Source of the DNA: Cudoniella acicularis | Taxonomy: Eukaryota; Ascomycota; Leotiomycetes; Helotiales; Helotiaceae | DNA length: 64,000 bases | Assembly (NCBI GenBank): GCA_013054445.1 | Contig: JAAMPI010000010.1 | Span: 1-64,000, forward strand | Reading direction: 5' to 3' | In this document: positions 23,443 through 34,800 of the stretch, one piece after another | Position numbering within the stretch: position 1 is the first letter of the stretch | Layout: each line of letters starts with the position of its first letter | Notes under the pieces: model-generated | Told to the model about the DNA's origin: nothing | Databases searched by the model: none | The model's input: only the letters and a program-made list of their open reading frames with translations | Translations under genes and position numbers: made by a program

Positions 23443-26329
23443 ACGAGTATGAGCTTGCAATTGAACTTCTAGATCTTTCCAAATTTCCACCAGATATATT
23501 ATATGTACATGCATGTATAGCATTGCATCACCCGCATCACACAAATTTCTATCTCATTGTTTCATTTAAGCAAAACTTTGCAGGATACGATTGCATACAG
23601 TGATGTATCTCTGTTCGTGCGGCGCAGGGCGCGGTTTGGTAGATTGTAGAACTAGTACAAAAAGAATTTCTATATTTTTAAATCCAAACTCAAATCTTGG
23701 CTCGCTCTTCTGTCGCCAGTTGCGTGCAGTACAATGCAGCAAATGCAAATCCAAAGAAAAGCAGTGCAAAAAACTCAAATAATTCAAACTCAAATTCTTT
23801 ACTAGAGAGAAAGAAAAGGACTTCACGAGAAGCCGTGGCGCCAAGGTACATTTCCAAATCCACCGTTGAAGAAGGCTAACTAATGGCTGCAGCCACAAGC
23901 TGCCGGTTAAATTCCCCGCTGCGACCCAGCATCGTCCCCAGACCAAGGTCCACCTGCATGCTTGCACGTACCTGCTGTACGATCTACGCCCAAAGCGACC
24001 ACACGACATCTTGAAACACTCCACACCACTCCACACCAAATACCACGCCCGTATTTCGACTCTTCCAATTCGCCAGTACAGAAACCCTAAATTTCCAAGA
24101 GAGAATAAATTGTCAAAATTATGTCACAAAATACCAGTCTGCTTAAATTCCCACCAACCTCATCGATTTTTCTGTGACTCGCGCACTCACTCGCTCACTC
24201 GCAGGTGGAGAGAGGAAGGGAAAACGGGAATAAGGCTAAGGATTTCCAAGCCCCGATCGTTCAATCCGATTGATGGCGTTTTTGATCTGCTCGATTCCTC
24301 TTCTGCTGCACGAGCACGGCCGGGATTCACAATGTGCCTGGCCGGCCGGCCCAGAAACACCCTTCCTAGCCAAGGTTCTTCCAAGCTTTCCTTGCAGGTC
24401 AAAAAACCTTCTAGAACACGTACGGATGATCTCAGGGTTCCCTCCCTAGTTCCTTGTCAATGCCACATCATCTAGAATACCCCAGCAAAAAAACTGGGGC
24501 ATTTAACATCACGCCGGGGAAGCAGCTCAGCCTTTTTGAAAGCAGAAAAAGTCTTGGCATTCAGCCTGTGGGTATGTGGGGATCCTTCCCTGTGCTGATC
24601 ATATATCATCCCAATCCTTATTTCCCCTCGCCGAGCCCGACCCGTCCTCCTCCATGTCGCGATTTTCACCATTCCGTGCGTACCTGTCGTATCAGATCGC
24701 GCAATACCTTCCCGTGTCCCCCCTACTGTACGAAGTATCCTTGTAATGCTTGCCCTACCCTAAAAAGCTTACTTGCTCACTTGCGCACAGCAAGCAGTAT
24801 TGTCATGACATGACACGACATGACATGTTCTTTCTGTACGAGCTTACGCCTCCCACCCACTTACCTGCCTGTGCGTCCGAGATCAACCAGACTTCGAAAT
24901 CTGGGGATAAGCGGCGTAACGGCGTCGAGGGGGAAAAAGCTTAGTTACGCCTCAGGCTTGGGGGCGGAGAAGCAATGCAGAGGAGGGTAATGGGGGAACG
25001 ATGCTCCGCTCCGAGAACCGAACCGAATCTCGGTACTTTACTGTACACGTAACTCCCTACTTGTACATGTACATGTACATGCTGAATGGAAAGGGTAGGG
25101 AATAGAAAGGAAAAGAAAGGAAAGGGGGCGACGACGCGTACGTCATGTCATGTTGTAAATTGAACACTACAGCACTGTACTTTACAGTGCTTTTGCATAT
25201 ACCCAGGTGAAATTTCCCCGCGAACTCTTACTCTGCAAAATAGCACATGTCTGTCTGTCGTGTTAATGAGGGAGGGAGCGGGTCGTAGATGAAAAATGTG
25301 GAGTATGGAGGTGCAGACGGGGAGAAACATAGTTCCGGCACATCTCGACAATTACAGTTTCTCGACCTTGCCTTCGATCTCAGCACCATGCATGCTAGCA
25401 GTTGCAGTACAGCGGCAAAGTTGCTACCGCTCGCTCGCGCCGGCACTGCAACTGCTGCTGCGGCGCTGCATACTGTATGTCAGGAAAAAGGGTCATGCAG
25501 CGTGCAGAACATTCGGTGCAGATCATAGAAAGGCACGAACGAGTCAGGAGGCAGAGGTTCCTGGTTTTTAGTCTGTGTGCACTTGCTTGCCCGGAGTATC
25601 CTTCCCCGAGGCGCGGTGATCACTTTTTTGATTTTGATTTTGTGGGTCCTGTTCGGCAGGCCCCTGGTCTTTGCTTACTGCAGCGAAAGATGAAAAGGTA
25701 ATACAGTAGACAAGATGAAAATGTTCTTAGAGAAGCACCTGACTACGGAGTTGAGAAGGAGTTCAAGGGGTAAGTGTGAACTCGGTCTTTTCAGACGAAA
25801 GCAATTAAGGTTACCAGGGATGACGCGTCCTTTTGTCTAATCCTTTCCTCCGGGGCCTTCGAGGCTATTACTTGCATCTAGCCGTGTATTGCTCGGAACA
25901 CTTTTCGAAGGATAAGCGAAAGGAAGAGAGAGAACAGGAGAAGTTCAGCCTCGTGATTGTGAGGGTCCGAGGTATGAAGTACGAAAGAACCCCGAAGTAT
26001 CGGGCTGCGAGCCCTAAAGTATCTAATTCGCCAAATCGGGAAATAGTAGGCGCAGGGTTGCCAAGTACCAAGAGATCCTTCCTGCAAATCCCACGTGTTC
26101 TAAAAGCTGTTACTTCCGTGTGGGACGTAGACTGTAACCCACCGAATAAGTGTAAATAGTTTACTCCAAGCTTGGGTGCTCCATCCCACCGTGCAGGATT
26201 TATTGGCCTTGACCATACTTTGAATCCTTCCATCATACAAACCATTTGAAAAAAACCACATACCCTTCCCATTTCTCAGCACTTGACAACCACGCAATTT
26301 GCTCGGCAATCAGAAATACCTCAAAAATC
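23443..26329. other. Gene-free interval downstream of agd3-like gene
   Basis: Short frames occur on both strands (for example 24011-24475 plus, 25868-26272 minus), but none has domains, splice continuity or composition of a real gene. Simple repeats of ACATG and TGTACA units lie at 24800-24830 and 25055-25082. In the Aspergillus GAG cluster, as I recall it, the ega3 and sph3 genes lie between agd3 and uge3; nothing like them is visible here. Confidence 0.5.
25055..25082. repeat. Short (TGTACA)n palindromic repeat
   Basis: About three tandem copies of a self-complementary ACATGT/TGTACA unit follow a CTACTTG stretch. A microsatellite; no function inferred. Confidence 0.7.
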
Positions 26330-26515
26330 ATGTCTTCGGGTGGTATCTTCCCTTTTTCGAGACACCACACCGAGCCCGAGCCCAAGAGACGGCTCAGCTT
26401 GAGCTGCAAGATACTCGGAATAGCGATTCTGATTGTCATAGTGGGAGGAGTGGTGGGTGTAACTCTTGCTGCTCGAAAGATGCATGGACACACTCCACCA
26501 CCGGATGACAACTAG
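26330..26515 (+). CDS. Small single-span membrane protein, possible relic of a cluster hydrolase
   Basis: An ATG in good context (CAAAAATCATGTCT) opens a 61-residue frame. About 26 polar, basic residues (RRLSLSCK just before the span) come first, then a hydrophobic segment of about 20 residues rich in Ile, Val and Gly, then a short His- and Pro-rich tail and a stop. This is the layout of a type II membrane anchor with its extracellular domain missing. Ega3 and Sph3, the two glycoside hydrolases of the Aspergillus GAG cluster, are membrane-anchored and would lie in this interval. No GH114 or GH135 residues can be recognised after the stop. It may be a small real gene, a relic or chance. Confidence 0.35.
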   Translation: MSSGGIFPFSRHHTEPEPKRRLSLSCKILGIAILIVIVGGVVGVTLAARKMHGHTPPPDDN

Positions 26516-29500
26516 AACGAAAATTGCTGGGAAGAAGGATTGGTGGCAGGGAACCTCGGACCTTGATGAAGCCGCCCCCAACAAGAAGTATCTACCTACA
26601 TGTACGTTGCGGCAAAACATACGATACCAACATTTTACTCAGTTACTTCTCTTCAGCCCCTCCGGCATCAAGAGAGCCCAACACCGTCAGATCTCATCAT
26701 GCACACAATCGGAACATCATTTTACATCGAGTTTTTCCGGCCCGCGTTTCAGCGTTATCAGATGATCTTGAGAATCGGCACGCTCGTTTTGGGGATATAC
26801 CCGAGAGATGGAGATCAAATACGAAGTCTACATATCCTTCTAGAAGCATTCTGTAGAAGCCCCTCGATCCCGGATCCATAGATTAATAGCTGCGGTATTC
26901 GATCCCAGGACGGACATTGCAGATAGTGGGGGTGAGCTGAAAATCCCTCAGGTGTCTGTCAATGAGAGCACGAAGTGGATCCCTAATTGAGGTGTCAGCT
27001 TATGCGGATTGTTAGAGAGGCTATTGGGACCAGAGCATGGTGGTAATGATAAGTGGTAATAAGTGGTAGCCTTTCAATAAAACCATTGCCAATTCATTAA
27101 GATCGTGAACATCGAGATGCGTACGAGGGAGCCCAGTGACACAATCCTTCTTACCGCATTGTCATACAACAGAGCCCGAAATCCAGTCCGTCGGCCAAGG
27201 ATATGAATAAAGGCCGGCCATCAGCAAGGTTCTCCATCATTCTTCAATTCAGACGAAGCTGTGACTGGGTCGATTGCTTCAGTCTAAATTGATTGCGCGG
27301 CGGATTATCTTTATTGCTGATGATAATTGTGCGAAAGTTTAGGCAATTTTTGTGCATACAGCCTGCATCTTACTCCATAGATGGTAAAAGCCACTAGAAA
27401 CGCCACGGCGCGCGAATCAAGGTATCCTCATGCACGACATCTATTAAACGCACTTCGTGTGCTCATATTCGACATACCTTTGGAAAGGCGATTTTGACAT
27501 CCCACGCCATATTTAGTAGTATGTTGTGCTCGTATCGGCGGCGGCTGGAAACATGAATATCAGCCAGAACCTTGACAAGGAGGGATACTAGAGGTTTCCA
27601 AATAGTACATACTGCGGTAAATACACTGCTTTTCTCTGCTGAAATGTTTATTTAGGACCACCTCGCAAGTATGGTTGCCCGGCTGCTTTGGCTTTGACCA
27701 TATTCAAAGACAAAAAAATAAAAACCAGGCTTCTGCATGTGCATGAGCACATAATATGCAGATCATATATCCTAAACTAGCCTCTGTTCCGGATGCAACA
27801 GCTTAGACTTCCGCTAGGGAGTCAGTACTTCCAAAGAGGTCAAGTTTGTCTTCTTTTCGAGTCCTTTTGCCCCACATGTCGACTTTCTTGACCAAGATGC
27901 CGGAAACTTGACGCGCGGCCTGACCATGATGCCCTGTCTTTGTGGGGTATCATCCATGGAAGCTGCAGCCCCAAGAAAAATATAAAATTTGAAAAACAAG
28001 CTCTTTAGAGGCGAGGTAGTGCAAAGTAAACAACGCCACCTGGGTACAAGCTATTGAAACATAAATTAAAGACAGCTAAATTATGAGTCTTTGCTTTCAC
28101 GATGCACCATGGTCCGAGCTTCTCATGACCCATTTGCACGCATCTCCGATGTATAGCCCGGAAGATAGGGCCGTTGAACAGCTTCGAAATGGTGTAGTAT
28201 ATACACCTACAAACGTGGTCGCAGTGACTAACACGTTGAACAAATTCTATGATGTATTTGGCAGGAATGACTCTAAATAGAGTATAACGTGGGATTTAAA
28301 GTTTCTTCTTGCTGAAGTGACTAACGACCAACGCAGCGTGCAGTTCGTGGAATTTTTGATTCGCGCCAAGGTACCAGATCTGAGAATAATCAGCCCCTGG
28401 TTCCTAGATCGGTTTGATCGGAGACCCAAAGCCTAGGAAGGCGGCTGAGAAATCACCAGTCTCGTCCAATAAGCACTTTAATTCTCACCGACTGAAGCCC
28501 GACGGACCACAGACAACCCTGTTGGTGTTTTAGCCTCAATCGAGGCTGCTTTCGAGGTATCGCAAGAAATTCTCTCATCCTTGATGTTGCCCGACATTGA
28601 CTCAGCGGTAGTCCCGAAGACCGGTCAGTGTGTGCACCGCTCGAAGATTCTGACCATTCAGCCCATCGCTTGGATAAATCAACCGGCGTTCTTGTCTGAC
28701 CAAAATTCCCCGCAAATTCTTTCACTCCTTTGATTGCAGATACCACGCCGGCATATGTGATCATTGAAGAATTCAGCGCGGGGTGCGTCGAACTAAGGCT
28801 GCCAGGGTCAAACTGCCCCAGTAACAACCGAGATCCGTGGTCTCCCATAATTTATTTGCGTCCAGATGATGGGCAACGGCTATGTCTCCTCCGCGGCGCC
28901 TCGACTTGAGAAGCAATAGGAGCAGGCTCCCGAGGGCTAACCTGCCAGCCTTTGACAAAGCAATGCAACTGGTTCCTGCTTGACAACGAAGTCTCCAGGC
29001 TTTGGAGGCCGTGTGATAAAGCTGGGGTGAACAATGTATATGGTGAACTGGTGACATCCAAAACGGCCCGCCAAGATATTGGGCCTCATGAATTCAGTTG
29101 AGTTGGGAACTGGGTAGGTTATGAAAAGACCAAACCAAGTGCCTAATTGACTTCGGATCAAGGGCATTGCGTCAAGAGTGGCCAAAGATCAGGTGTTGGG
29201 TCACCAACTTCTTAACGGGACGGGACGCTGTGAACTAGTCAACGGGGTCGAAATGCAGTGAAAACAAGCTGGAACAAGATTCACTTTGCTTATTGATCCT
29301 CCCGTTGAATCAACCTATACAACCCCGGGATTTCTGGGGAAGAGGCACGCCGCGGACTCCTCGCCTCAATAGGCTGGATTTCTTTTCGACTCAGGTTCCG
29401 CGATTAAACCTTTGGCCGCCACAACGCGCGTCTCCATGGGAATGAGCAAATGCCATTAAGAATGGCAATATACCGCTGGTGCCAGGGCACTTGTCTAAAC

Positions 29501-29935
29501 ACAGAATCTCGGAGTTTTCTCTGACTTGCGTTGGCTAAGCCCCGTTGGAGCAAAAAGATGGAGGGCCGTACCGCGTGGTGAAAATAACGAAGAGGCGCCC
29601 AACTTTTTGCGAATTCTCCGTGCGTGCATTTCAGGGGGCTTCTAGAAGCAGCATTCCAATTTAAGACGCCTTCGAGCAATATACCGTGAAAATTCCCACG
29701 GCTGAGCGGGAATGAGAACCTGGAGCAGAGCCATATTAGTCTGACCAGCATCATTCGGGTCCGAGATTTATCACGCGAGAGAAACACGTTCTTGCGAGGC
29801 TGCACTCATACGCAGGACATCTCCGACCAAGAGCCAATACCGAAGTATAAAGAGTTGCAGAGGTTAAGGCCCACAAGAACCTCTCCAGCATATTTTTCAA
29901 ACTCTCTTCTTGCAAGGTTTAATTTTTTTTCAGAT
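26516..29935. other. Gene-free interval upstream of uge3-like gene
   Basis: Frames at 28083-28280 plus, 28453-28848 minus and 29404-29805 minus have no recognisable domain. The right end (about 29800-29935) is the uge3 5' region with a pyrimidine-rich leader. I looked for GH114 and GH135 motifs in all plus frames of parts of this interval and saw none. Confidence 0.45.
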
Positions 29936-31299
29936 ATGCCGTGCAGTACTTCTTCTGGCGCCTCGAGTCCTGGGCGATTCTCGTCCGGATCGGACTTTGG
30001 TGATCTTGATACCCCTTTCACCGAACGGTCAATCTTGTTCAATGACCACGACATTGAGATTGCTGTTCACCAGTCGGCACTTGAACAACACATTCTTGTG
30101 GTTGGTGGATGTGGATTCATCGGATCTCACACAGTATGGGAACTTGCAAAGGCTGGATATAATGTAAGCATGCCCTTATGTGCTGCTAAGTGTGGGGACA
30201 TACTCATAGTTGCGTACAGGTGATCATTATCGACAATCTCAGCAATGCCTTCAGCTCGGTTTTTCACCGACTTGATGCAATGATAAATCTCCACTATGAC
30301 ACGGTCAAAATTGGCTGTCGCCGACCATCACTCAAACTCTACGAGGCCGATTTTCGGGACACCAAGACGATCGAGAAGATTCTTGAGGCCTATGAAAGCC
30401 CCTTGGTATTTTCACAAGACACCGAAATTCAACGACATTCGCGCATTTCGGGCGTTATCCATTTCGCAGCTTTCAAGGCCGTCGGGGAGAGCATCAAACA
30501 CCCACTTAAGTACTATGCGAACAACGTTGGTGGCTTGATCGATTTTTGTAGCTTGCTCAGTGACTTTGGTATCAAAAATTTCGTGTTCAGTTCCTCAGCA
30601 ACGGTATACGGCACTGTGGCAGATCTCGGCATTCCCCTGCGTGAAGAGTACTGCAGTCAATCAAGAACTGTATTCATGGACGATGACGGGATAAAAAAGG
30701 TCGTGGAATCCGGATCTTCGGGGCTCACAAACGCATATGGCAGGACAAAATGGATGTGTGAGGCGATCTTGAATGACCTTGCACACGCGGATCCCGAGTG
30801 GACCATCACAGCGCTCCGATATTTCAACCCGATCGGATGCGATGAGTCCGGACTCCTCGGCGAAGATCCTCGGGCGGCGGCCACAAATCTGATGCCCGTC
30901 GTTCTGAGAGTCATCACTGGCGAGTCGCCTGTGCTCAACATATACGGCGACGACTACGACACACCTGACGGAACCGCCGTTCGGGACTATATCCACGTCA
31001 CAGATTTGGCGCTGGGGCATCTTGCCGCATTGAAGTCCCGTGCCGATCGAGGATTTCGAGTGTACAATCTGGGCAGCGGGACGGGACATTCGGTCCTTGA
31101 CGTCGTAGCCGCAATGGAGGCCGTTTCTGGGCGCAAAATCCCAACGCAGCTGGTCGGTCGGCGAGAAGGAGACGTCGGCATGTGTGTCGCGAAAGCAAAT
31201 CGCGCACAAGAGGAGCTTGGCTGGCGGACAGAAAAAACTCTCGAGACATGCTGTCGAGACGTGTGGCGCTTCCTTCAGGAGTCCAGAATAATTGTATAG
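29936..31299 (+). CDS. uge3: UDP-glucose 4-epimerase, GAG-cluster type (Uge3-like)
   Basis: Two exons (29936-30163 and 30220-31299) give 435 residues. The intron (56 nt) falls inside the NAD-binding domain after WELAKAGYN. The short-chain dehydrogenase landmarks are complete: GGCGFIGSH (GXXGXXG, about residue 56), IDNLSN, SSSATVYG, and NAYGRTKWMCE with the catalytic YXXXK near residue 248. An extension of about 50 Ser- and Asp-rich residues precedes the Rossmann fold, unlike housekeeping GAL10-type epimerases but like the GAG-cluster enzyme. It would interconvert UDP-Glc/UDP-Gal and UDP-GlcNAc/UDP-GalNAc, supplying both sugars for the polymer. The ATG at 29936 was chosen because it follows a pyrimidine-rich leader; an in-frame upstream start at 29792 is less likely. 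Confidence 0.88.
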
Positions 31300-31885
31300 A
31301 ATGGTCACGAGTACCGCATCTGCATTGGTGTTTTTGTTTCTGATTTTTCCACGGCTGTCATTGGGTGCGGTTCGTGCCGGTTGTGGTGTTCAGTTTTCTG
31401 GCGTTTAGAGCGGGTTGAGCAAATGGGCCTTGAAAGAAGGGAAGAAAATATCGCTGCATTGTTCTCTGGTGATTTGCTTTTGTTCTTCTGCTGTCTCAAT
31501 AAGATGAGAAGAGGGCGAGCTCGAGGTGATGAAGGCAGAAGAAATGGAAAGTTGAGGTCAGGTTGTTCTAGGCAGCTAAGCTTACTTGGCCGAATTGGGA
31601 ATGGTCACCTGCAGGGGGCAACCCAGGTGGGAAGGTTGTTGTTGTGGATGGGCAGATGAGAAAAGTCACTTGATATTCTAACTATATTGCCTTATGAAGC
31701 ACCAAACCATGTACTGTACAATGCATAATATTTGCTATAACGTTACATCTGTGGGCTGACATGAGCCTTGAATCATCTGGGTATCTCGTCTCAATTTATC
31801 AATGACAATGTTCAATTTCCTCGCCTTTTCCAACACATTCCCTCTCATCTCAGGAATCCGACGCACTTGCTAGTGTATTTGGCCC
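31300..31885. other. Convergent 3' intergenic region
   Basis: Lies between the ends of the plus-strand uge3-like gene and the minus-strand seven-span gene. Holds both 3' untranslated regions. No gene seen. Confidence 0.5.
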
Positions 31886-34800
31886 TCAATACCTAAATTC
31901 CACCTTCGAAACCCTCCTTGTAACCAGCCAGTTCCTTGGAGATTGTGGTATATCTCTAGAAGGTCGCCACATTTCAGTGCTCTCAATCGACTTCACCTTA
32001 GTCGGTTGCCTCTTCTTTCGATCCCACGGCGCTCCATGAGGATTCTGGAAAAGAATCGTTGGAGACTGCACTGTGACGTTGCGAGCTCCCCACATTTTGG
32101 TTGTTGTATCTGCTTTTGCCGCGATCATGGCAGGAGGCGCGGACCAAATAAGACCCTTGTGATCTGTTCTGAATGATGTCATAGCAGGACCATTAAATTC
32201 AGCCAAATTCGATGTACTATGAAGCCATGAATGGGTGCCATCAGATTTCTGGTCAGATCCTCGCTCAAAAAGTGTGCTTGAGTTCAGGCATGGAAGCGCA
32301 GAAGGGCGCGGGGTCGAAGTTTTCTTGATGCTTGCCATCTTTAGATGAGCAAATATTCCAGGAGAAAGTGAGACTGGCGTAGCTGGGGCAGACCACAAGT
32401 TGCGATCCTCAATCACTTCCGCGGAAGCTGATCGTGTCCATGTCCGGGCGTTGCTTTCCCGTGGAGCCAGCCAGTCGCGCTCGACAGTAACTTTTTCTGT
32501 TGGCTGCCAGAAATTCGATGACTCCAAGACAGGCAGGTCAAGAGCCCTGACGATAGTAGGCTTTCGAAGGGTGTCTTCCCTATTGAATCTGGCAAAGACT
32601 AATGGTGTATCCAAAGTGGGTATGGTGCTCTTGGACCAAAGAGCTCCGGTTCGCGGCGCTACAATGGTAGTAGGAGGGCTCCACATACAAGACTGTACTG
32701 CTCTGACTTCCAACCAGTTGCGCTCGGAGATTTTATAGTGCGTTGGCTGCCAAAAGCTTGAAGACTCCAAGGTTGGCAAGTCAAGGCCTCTTACAGAAAC
32801 CTTTCGGCTAGTGCTCTCCTCAAGCTTCACAAATTCAGTTGATACGTGTGCCTTGGACGGGTTGTCTTTAGACCATAGCGCTGCAACAGGTGCCGCTTCT
32901 ATACTTGGAGTTGGTTTCCACATTTGAGGCTGCACAGTCTTGACTTCCAGCCAGTTCCGTTTAGATGCGATCTTTTGCGGAGGGCTCCAGAAGGTTGATG
33001 ACTCTAGTGTTGGCAAATCATGCGCTCTGACAATCGGAGCCTTTCGAACGGGGCTCTCATCAAATGCTGAAAGGGTTGGCATATCTCTTTTGAAGGAGTT
33101 ATCTTTCGACCATAACGCCGCAACGGATCTCGTTCCGCTTGTGGCGGATGGAGCCCACAAAGAATCTTTCTTAGTTTTTGTTGAGTATCCCAATGCGACT
33201 GGGTGAACATCTGCTGAGCTTGAGGCAAGGTTTTCGGTGAAAAACACTGGGTGACGAACAGACGGATCGTACCGAGAAGTTTTGGCAGGAATACTAGGGC
33301 TTGATACATACCCAGTAGCAGCGGGGTGAATTTCTTGAGCGTTTGAAACGAGCTTTTCTGTGAAGAATACCGGGTGGAGAACTGAAGAATCGTAGTGAGA
33401 AGTTGTGACATACCCAAGTGCAGCCGGGTGGACTTCTTGAGCGCTTGAAACGAGCTTTTCTGTGAAGAATACAGGGTGAAGAACGCTGGGATCATAGCGT
33501 TGAGCATTTGAAGTGGCAGGGACTATGCTCCTGGAAATTGCTTCCTGAAGTGCTGCTTTCCACATATCTGGAGAAGCATTTGGTCTCTGTAACTGTAGTT
33601 TTGAGCTCATGATAGCTGAAGCAAGGGCATTTTCCCAGTCAACCTTTGTTGCTGTGGGTCGCGTCAGGAGCCTCTTTGGAGTGCCCGCAGCGATTGCTTC
33701 GGCGAGCGCAGCATCCCAATCAGCACGAAGAGCAATGACAGGTCTATGCTGCTGACGAAGTGGCAGGGTAGCAATCGGTTTAGAAATCGTTACCGGGCGT
33801 AGCTTTCTCACCGGAGTGCTTGACAAAGCTAAGGCTTTGGCCTCGAAGAGATCGCGGGATACAAGAACTCTTGATTCTCTGAAAGGCGCCATGGGGTTGA
33901 CCGGTGCTGGAATTCTCGATTCAATTGGGGTCTCCATTACAGGTTCGAGAGGCTTGACAGGCGATTGCCGAATAGGAATCCTTGAGGGATATTTAGGGTC
34001 ATCTACAGGGGACCGAGAGGGTGACTTCTTAGCGGATTTGGACTCCCACCATGAAGGTTTCGTGGAGTTTACAGCAGAGCCGATGGCACCCCACAGTGAG
34101 GATGCCTTCGTATCGGTGGTGCTAGTAGATCTAACCGAAGAGGTATCGGAAGCAGGAGATGATTGACCAGAAGATGCGCTGGAATATACTGATGGACTCT
34201 CTGGTCTTACAGATGATTCCGTAATCCAATGATGCTCTACGAGAGCAGCTCCATTGCATAAGCTCCACAGCTCAGTCGATTCCAATTGACTCATTGGTGC
34301 GCGTCTTGTGCGAGGCTTGCAGGTCATAGCAATTGCGGCAGGTTGTTGAGTGGTCATCCGATAATCAGATTTGGAACGATCAACCATGAATAAACCTGAA
34401 GCGACTACTCGTGATTCCCTCCTTGTAGGCGCCCACATTTTCTTCAATGATCCAGAGCTAGCACCCTTGTTGTTTGCTGCAACCTTGGTGATCCACATAA
34501 CGTCTTTACTTGGTACGAGGTTGGCTGACCATAGACTTGATGTCGAAAGGCTTGGAAGTGCGCTGTTGACCTTACGAGGAACTTTGATCATGCTCAGAGC
34601 GGCTGGGTTTGCTTGAGTTGCCTGGACCACGGCCTGGTTTACTGATAGCGTGAAAAGACCTGAACCGCGACGGTTTTCTACCTCTGGTGTGGATTTCCAC
34701 AATGAAGCCGTGACTAGGATATCTGAGGACTGCTTTTGTGCTTCAACGCCCCATATTGCAGTTTCTAACAGAGAGATGACACCGGAATCCTTAGCTTTCC

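Noticed and set aside
24011..24475. 154-codon plus-strand frame
   Set aside because: Arg/Ser/Pro-rich, no domain, no plausible splice extension; considered as a missing cluster hydrolase but has none of the GH114 or GH135 motifs.
28453..28848. 131-codon minus-strand frame in the uge3 upstream interval
   Set aside because: No recognisable motif; looks like chance reading.
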